Assembly (NCBI GenBank): GCA_963170055.1
Contig: CAUJGJ010000294.1
Coordinates: 44,201-56,200 of the forward strand
Length of the DNA: 12,000 bases
From: Halisarca cf. caerulea
Lineage: Eukaryota > Porifera > Demospongiae > Chondrillida > Halisarcidae
Direction of reading: 5' to 3'
Each line of letters begins with the position of its first letter. Within the stretch, counting starts at the first letter, position 1. The notes under the pieces are model-generated. The model saw only the letters and a program-made list of their open reading frames with translations. It had not been told where the DNA came from and searched no databases. Shown here piece by piece: positions 7,253 to 12,000 of this stretch. The position numbers were made by a program, and so were the translations under genes.

Positions 7253-8044
7253 ATGATGGCCTCGTTGAGTCCCTCATCGACTCAGATGTCATCACTGTCC
7301 TCATCTGTGACCAGTAAGATACCCACTCAGCCCTTCTCCCCACTGGATGGGAGTGAGGCCATTGACCTGGTACTGGGAGAGACCTCCAAGAGCTTCCCTA
7401 CCTTTGATGGCAGTGTCCCTAGCCCAAGTGAACCCCAGCCACAGATGAACAGTTTGGAGGATGTGCTCAATTTGACCGGTATCAGCAATTCAATGTTCAA
7501 CGACCCACCTGCCACATCATCAGTGCCTGCAGCACACAGTAGTCAACTTCAAGGGTCAGGACTCCCGTCTGACCCTTTCCTTTCACCGTCATCTTCTCTG
7601 ATCCTGGACACCAGCAGTCCTCCCCTCCTCCCCACCTCAACTGTGATGTCATGGCAACAGAAACCCACCCTCAGTGCAGCACAGAGGACTCCTTCCATCA
7701 CAGCTGTTGGAACAAGCCCAGCTGGTCTCTCTTCCTCCTCTCACCAACAGAATGGCTCCCTTGGTCACACATTGATACCGTCACTTATTGGATCAAGCTC
7801 TGCTGGTGTACACTCACAGATGTCTCTGCTTAGTATGACATCATCCGTGGGGAAAGTCCCTTATTCAACTCACCAACCATTCCTGGTGAGTGGTATCTCG
7901 GCACCAAGACCAGTGTCTCAAACTGCCCCACCCAAGCCACAGGTGACGTCATGGAGGTGGTCCAGTAGTCCTCTACAGGGTACACTTGGGAAGAGGACAC
8001 CTTCCTCAGGGTCCGAGGAACCTGCCAAGAAGATTACCACTAAG
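7253..8044 (+). CDS. Main gene, exon with N-terminal Ser/Pro-rich region
   Basis: This is the first coding exon visible of an unidentified, probably nuclear protein. It gives 264 residues from the double start MMASLSPSS. The start is chosen because an in-frame TAG lies upstream at 7217 and ATGATGG is the first methionine. Composition is Ser, Thr, Pro and Gln rich and largely disordered, with two more ordered acidic or hydrophobic stretches near residues 30-45 (EAIDLVLGE) and 65-85 (NSLEDVLNLTGISNSMF). These resemble short transactivation or docking motifs, by inference. The exon closes with KKITTK at a phase-0 donor, AAG|GTACAT. A GTGAGT at 7887 is a possible alternative donor, but the frame stays coding-like past it. 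Confidence 0.8.
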
Positions 8045-8068
8045 GTACATACATACGCATGTACTTAT

Positions 8069-8852
8069 GTCTGTGCTTGTGAGTGGGTCTGTGCTCGTAG
8101 GTCTGTGCTCGTAGGTCTGTGCTCGTAGGTCTGTGTTTGTGTGTGGGTCTGTGCTTATGTGTGGGTCTGTGCTTGTGTGTGGGTCTGTGCTTGTGTGTGG
8201 GTCTGTGCTCGTAGGTCTGTGTTTGTGTGTGGTCTGTGCTTGTGTGTAGGTCTGTGTTTGTGTGTGGGTCTGTGCTCGTAGGTCCATGCTCTTAGGTCTG
8301 TGCGTGTGTGTGGAACTGTGTTCGTAGATCTGTGCTTGTGTGTGGGTCTGTGTTCGTGTGTGGGTCTGTGTTCGTAGGTCTGTGTTTGTGTGTGGGTCTG
8401 TGCTCATAGGTCTGTGTTTGTGTGTGGTCTGTGCTTGTGTGTAGGTCTGTGTTTGTGTGTGGGTCTGTGCTCGTAGGTCCATGCTCTTAGGTCTGTGCGT
8501 GTGTGTGGAACTGTGCTCGTAGGTCTGTGCTTGTGTGTGGGTCTGTGTTCATGTGTGGGTCTGTGTTCGTAGGTCTGTGCTTGTGTGGGGGTCTGTGCTT
8601 GTGTGTAGGTCTGTGCTCGTGTGTGGGTCTGTGCTCGTGTGTGGGTCTGTGCTTGTGGGTGGGTCTGTGTTTGTGGGTGTTTCTGTGCTTGTGGGTGTTT
8701 CTGTGCTTGTGGGTGGGTCTGTGCTTGTGTGTGGGTCTGTGCTCATGTGTGATGGGTTTGTGCTTATGTGTAGGTGTGTGCTTGTCTGACGCGTTTGTGC
8801 CTGTATGCAGTTGGTCTGTGCTTGTGTTTGGCAGGTCTGTGTTTGTATGTGG
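8069..8852. repeat. GTCTGTG minisatellite with 195-bp higher-order copy
   Basis: Mixed units of 14 bp (GTCTGTGCTCGTAG) and 18 bp (GTCTGTGCTTGTGTGTGG) alternate across the block. A rare segment, CCATGCTCTTAGG followed by GTGCGTGTGTGTGGAACTG, occurs at 8284 and again at 8479. Flanking units are also copied at the same 195-bp offset, from about 8203 and 8398. This points to duplication of a multi-unit block and not only slippage of single units. Confidence 0.9.
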
Positions 8853-8927
8853 TTGATTTGTTATAGCGTGGGGTGATGTGTACGTAGTTTAGCCACTGAG
8901 GCTCACTTCTGTACTCGTTTCTCATAT

Positions 8928-9117
<190 letters not shown>

Positions 9118-9160
9118 ATTTCCATACTCTACCTTGTGTCTACCCCCCCCCCCCACACAG

Positions 9161-10537
9161 GGTCCAGACAATTCTGCTGAAGCAGTGGAATACAACATCA
9201 AGCAGAGCCTCCTCCTTGACCTCCAGCGCACACAGATGGCCATAAAGCAGCTTGAATTGGCACAACAGCAGTTCTACAGGTCACAGAACCTCAAGGAAGC
9301 CAAGGAGATAGAGCAGAAGATTGGCCTGCTCATCCAAAGACAGAAGCAGATTGTCCAAGCCATTCAGAGCCCTAGTTGGGGGGAGTATGCAGGAAAAGGC
9401 AGACCTCTCTCCTCATCTGTGGTATCCTCAGCAACTTCCGTCAGTACTCAGTCTAGTACAAGTGTACCCAATCTCACATCATCACTGATGCAGTCTCTGT
9501 CAGCTGCACCAACTAACCCGTCGTCAAGTTACACTGGACACCCTCCTTTCTCTCAACTAAGTGCACTCACACGGCCCTCTGCTGGCCCCTCTTCCTTCCC
9601 CCTTGCTCAACAGCCTCCTTCAACAATGCTGTCTAGAGGACAGCCTGCGCATCCACCCACACAACACACCACACCCACTGTTCCACCAACACACCCACTC
9701 ACTCAGCATGCCACACCCAGTACTCAGCTGACGCACCCACTCACTCAACACATGATGTCCACTTCACACCCACTTACACAACACACCACACCCACTGCTC
9801 AGCCAACACACCCACTCACACAACACAGCACACCCACTGCTCAGCCAACACACCCCCTCACACAGTCAGCACTACCTGGTGGACCTGTGCCACTCTCTGC
9901 TCCTCTCTCACAAGCAAACCTAACAGATATCAACTCACAAAGCAACTTTATTTCCAGTCCAAGTTTTGTAGCTGTGTCATCTGGTCTGTCTACTCTCACA
10001 CCTCCCCCACTTGTCACTTCCATCACCTCCACCACCCTCTCTCACACCGTCACCTCCACCACCCTTTCCCATACTGTCACCTCCACTGCCCTCTCCCACA
10101 CCATCACCTCCACCACCCTCTCCCACACCATCACCTCCACAAGTGCACCCACATCCTCGTTGATGTCCACCCTAGTTGCAAGCACGACTGCTACTGACAG
10201 CTCTGCATTGCAGCAGAGTGCGGCATCATCTGGTGGCCTACCCTCGTCCCAACCTGTACAGAATCCACAATCTGCAGCTGATAAGTCCGCAACGGAGACC
10301 AGTTCTGAGAGCTCTATAACAGCAAAAGAAGCTCTTATTCTCCTGAACAATCCTACACTACAGGACAAGCTATCGCTGGAGAAACTCCAGCGTCTCAACT
10401 CCATCCGTCTACAGGCCTTGCAGGACTACCAGAAGTGGCAGATACAAGCTTTCCTTGCCAGCTTGCCTACCAGCGAGATGCCAAAGTCCCTGCCTGACCT
10501 CAAGAAGATTCTTGTTGAGAAGAAAGTGGAAATACAG
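9161..10537 (+). CDS. Main gene, large central exon with two helical islands
   Basis: The exon encodes 459 residues (about 265-723 of the protein), phase 0 at both ends. Residues 276-334 form a long amphipathic helix or coiled coil rich in Leu, Gln, Lys and Glu (from NIKQSLLLDLQRTQ to RQKQIVQAIQ), a likely dimer or partner interface. Next comes a long Ser/Thr/Pro region with two in-frame DNA repeats: a 14-residue HPLTQHTTPTAQPT type (9650-9868) and a nine-residue ITSTTLSHT type (10022-10141). Residues 648-723 are a second ordered helical block (AKEALILLNNPTLQDKLSLE through QDYQKWQIQAFLASL to the exon end). Composition fits a transcription co-regulator or scaffold, but I recognise no named domain. 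Confidence 0.85.
9650..9868 (+). repeat. In-frame 42-bp coding repeat
   Basis: About five and a half copies encode HPLTQHTTPTAQPT or close variants, and one copy is shortened to 11 residues. All length changes keep the reading frame, as expected if the product is under selection for an open frame. The encoded stretch is Thr/Pro/His/Gln rich and probably disordered. Confidence 0.85.
10022..10141 (+). repeat. In-frame 27-bp coding repeat
   Basis: Four complete 27-bp copies and part of a fifth encode ITSTTLSHT-type nonamers (variants VTSTTLSHT and VTSTALSHT). Most differences between copies are third-base or conservative changes. The product is Ser/Thr rich and a plausible site for O-glycosylation or phosphorylation. 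Confidence 0.9.
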
Positions 10538-10866
10538 GTCAGAAGCCTTTGGGATTCTTATGTGTGCATGTTTCACTACCAAGTGTAACCAGCGTGAATA
10601 TTCCTGTGTGTACCGTATACACTGTGTGTACCGTATACACTGTGTGTACCGTATATACTGTGTGTACCGTATATACTGTGTGTACCGTATACACTGTGTG
10701 TACCGTATACACTGTGTGTACCGTATATACTGTGTGTACCGTATACACTGTGTGTACCGTATATACTGTGTGTACCGTATACACTGTGTGTACCGTATAT
10801 ACTGTGTGTACCGTATACACAGTGTGCACTGTTTGTACTGTGTTCATTGGCTGTCTGATTATCTAG
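10538..10866 (+). other. Intron 2, nearly all 18-bp minisatellite
   Basis: The 329-bp intron begins GTCAGAAGCC and ends TTATCTAG, phase 0. About two thirds of it (10605-10822) is a tandem repeat. The sequence left outside the array is about 65 bases at the donor and 45 at the acceptor. Confidence 0.85.
10605..10822. repeat. 18-bp minisatellite, 12 copies, palindromic unit
   Basis: CCGTATACACTGTGTGTA-type units recur every 18 bases, with 12 CCGTATAC/CCGTATAT starts from 10613 to 10811. Only C/T at the middle of CCGTATAYAC varies, so the array is very homogeneous. GTGTACCGTATACAC within the unit is an imperfect palindrome, so the intron RNA could form a row of small hairpins. Confidence 0.95.
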
Positions 10867-10962
10867 GTTCCTGTGTACTTGACCCCAAGGGCCATCCCTC
10901 GGCTCTGCCCTCCTGACCTGCTCCAGAAGACAACGTCTGCAGCAACTGGACCACTACCCACT
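10867..10962 (+). CDS. Main gene, 32-residue exon
   Basis: The 96-bp exon lies between acceptor TTATCTAG and donor ACT|GTGAGT, phase 0 on both sides. It encodes VPVYLTPRAIPRLCPPDLLQ and 12 more residues ending GPLPT. It directly follows the second helical block and reads as its natural continuation (KKVEIQ then VPVYL). Because it is symmetric in phase, skipping it would remove 32 residues without breaking the frame. The predicted borders rest on splice consensus and frame only. Confidence 0.75.
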
Positions 10963-11056
10963 GTGAGTATGTGGGAGGGTCTGTAAGGTGTAGATGTTTG
11001 TATGTTAGCTTGTCCTCTGCCCCTCCCCCCTCCCCTCCCCTGGGTAGAACCTGCGG

Positions 11057-11424
11057 GGGTGGATCCAGGGATTTTGAATAGGGAGGGTTCCAATCATGGC
11101 CGTGCTTGCACATGGACACACAGTACTGCTATGCTAGCCTACGTATTTTGCAGAGTAAGCCAAAATGGGGACCTTATAACGCTATAACATGGTGGCCGTG
11201 TTGTGTGACGCCTGTTGAATCTCAAATCAAAATGAAGAAACCATTGTGAATGAAATTCTATCCACTCTAGCTGCTAAACTATCTTAGTCTTCCCTCTGAG
11301 AAGGAGGTAGGACCAGGATATGCTGCTGATGATACAGCTTGTGCGGTGAGCAGATAAGTGTTCTTTGAGGAAAATATGAAAGAGGGGGTTGTAACCCCAG
11401 CAGCCTCCCCCTCTGGATCCACCC
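11057..11424. mobile_element. Possible non-autonomous element with GGGTGGATCCAG ends
   Basis: GGGTGGATCCAG at 11057-11068 is matched exactly, inverted, by CTGGATCCACCC at 11413-11424. Both ends continue as G-rich into the element (GGATTTTGAATAGGGAGGG on the left, AGGGGGAGGCTGCTGGGG on the right strand), though these inner parts do not align well. The interior has no significant open frame. Parts of the C-rich repeat unit lie just outside both ends, which fits an insertion into a pre-existing array. The target duplication is unclear. Confidence 0.5.
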
Positions 11425-11426
11425 AT

Positions 11427-11740
11427 GTGTTACCCTGACTTGTGCACCCCCCGGGTAGCACCCTGACTTGTGCCCCCCCCCCCCCCTCCAATGGGTAGCA
11501 CCCTGACTTGTCCCCCCCCCCCCCCCCCCCCCCATGGGTAGCACCCTGACTTGTGTGTCCCCCCCCCCCCCCCCTCCTAATGGGTAGCACCTTGACTTGT
11601 GCCCCCCCCCCCCTCCAATGGGTAGCACCTTGACTTGTGTCCCCCCCCCCCCCCCAATGGGTAGAACCCTGACTTATTTCCCCCTGACTTGTGCCCCCTC
11701 TCCCCCCCAATGGGTAGCACCCTGACTTGTGTTGTGGTTT
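11427..11740. repeat. C-rich minisatellite with poly-C runs
   Basis: Seven copies of GGGTAGCACCCTGACTTGTG or close variants are separated by C runs of about 9 to 22 bases, giving units of about 38-50 bp. A further half-copy (TACCCTGACTTGTG) lies at the left edge. The template strand is strongly G-rich and could form quadruplexes. Long C runs are prone to sequencing error, so exact lengths here should not be trusted. Confidence 0.9.
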
Positions 11741-11757
11741 ACTGCATTCCTCCTCAG

Positions 11758-12000
11758 GTCTCTTCTTCCTCGACCATCCAACCCATCCCCTCTCTCCTTG
11801 GTCAGTCAGCTGGATCATCCAAAATGGCTGACACCACAAGGGCCGGCATGAGCTATGGAAGTGGCTCATCCCCTGGCCCCTCCTTCTCTGCACAGCAACA
11901 GGTATCGTCCCCGTTAACAGTACATCACCAAAGACAACAACAACAACATCTTCAGCTAAAACAGCACCTCCAACAGCAGCAACTGAAGCAGCTAAGACAA
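11758..12000 (+). CDS. Main gene, Ser/Gln-rich exon, runs off the window
   Basis: The exon starts after TTCCTCCTCAG and is open for 81 codons to the window edge, phase 0 with the 10867-10962 exon. It begins VSSSSTIQPIPSLLGQ, continues through MADTTRAGMSYGSGSS, and ends in a glutamine-rich helix-prone stretch (HHQRQQQQQHLQLKQHLQQQ). A CAG|GTATCG at 11902 could serve as a donor, but the Gln-rich frame continues beyond it. Poly-Gln blocks of this type are common in animal transcription co-activators, which supports a nuclear role without proving it. Confidence 0.75.

Larger units (their letters stand above)
10963..11757 (+). other. Intron 3, with C-rich repeat and an inserted element
   Basis: The 795-bp intron begins GTGAGTATG and ends TTCCTCCTCAG, phase 0. 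It holds a C-rich array on both sides of a 368-bp segment bounded by perfect 12-bp inverted repeats. Little of the intron lies outside these repeats. Confidence 0.8.

Noticed and set aside
8006..8482. 158-codon minus-strand frame rich in Thr, His and Gln
   Set aside because: It lies opposite the intron 1 minisatellite and overlaps the end of a well-supported plus-strand exon.
11279..11893. 204-codon minus-strand Gly-rich frame
   Set aside because: It is the antisense of the C-rich array and of the Ser-rich coding exon, with poly-G runs of uncertain length.

Overview
This window looks like nuclear DNA from an animal, most likely an invertebrate. It holds GT..AG introns, long CA/TG microsatellites, many minisatellites and small inverted-repeat transposons, and nothing arranged like a bacterial operon. 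The TGTACA-rich style and the two TA-flanked miniature elements recall sponge or other early-branching animal genomes, but that is an impression and cannot be proven from this sequence.

Layout. Positions 1-1416 are tandem repeats: a 28-bp doublet, a 19-copy G-rich 24-bp minisatellite containing TTAGGG, a degenerate G-rich tail, then a long CA tract. Positions 1688-2352 carry a candidate two-exon gene end on the minus strand, which I do not recognise. Positions 2353-3350 have no convincing gene, only a neat RNA-like hairpin (2539-2579) and a 29-bp doublet. A 26-bp minisatellite fills 3352-3939. Two good MITEs follow (4091-4265 and 4601-4798) with a cruciform-like inverted repeat between them. 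A third, doubtful short inverted repeat is at 5071-5131. Positions 5217-6721 are four different minisatellites and two TG tracts. Positions 6953-7165 hold a cluster of TCATGTGA-type sites just before the first exon of the main gene.

The main gene is on the plus strand from about 7195 to beyond the end of the window. Four exons (7195/7253-8044, 9161-10537, 10867-10962, 11758-12000+) join in phase 0 at all three introns. They give at least 836 residues of a Ser/Thr/Pro/Gln-rich protein with two helical islands and a glutamine-rich stretch at the window edge. It resembles transcription co-regulators or scaffold proteins in composition only; I could not name the family. Each of its three introns is largely filled by a different tandem repeat, and the large exon itself contains two in-frame coding repeats.

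Roughly a third of the window is tandem repeat. I saw no defence system, CRISPR array, RNA gene or other clearly undescribed system. The items most worth a second look are the minus-strand gene candidate, the element nested in a C-rich intronic array, the in-frame coding repeats and the unusual intron content.
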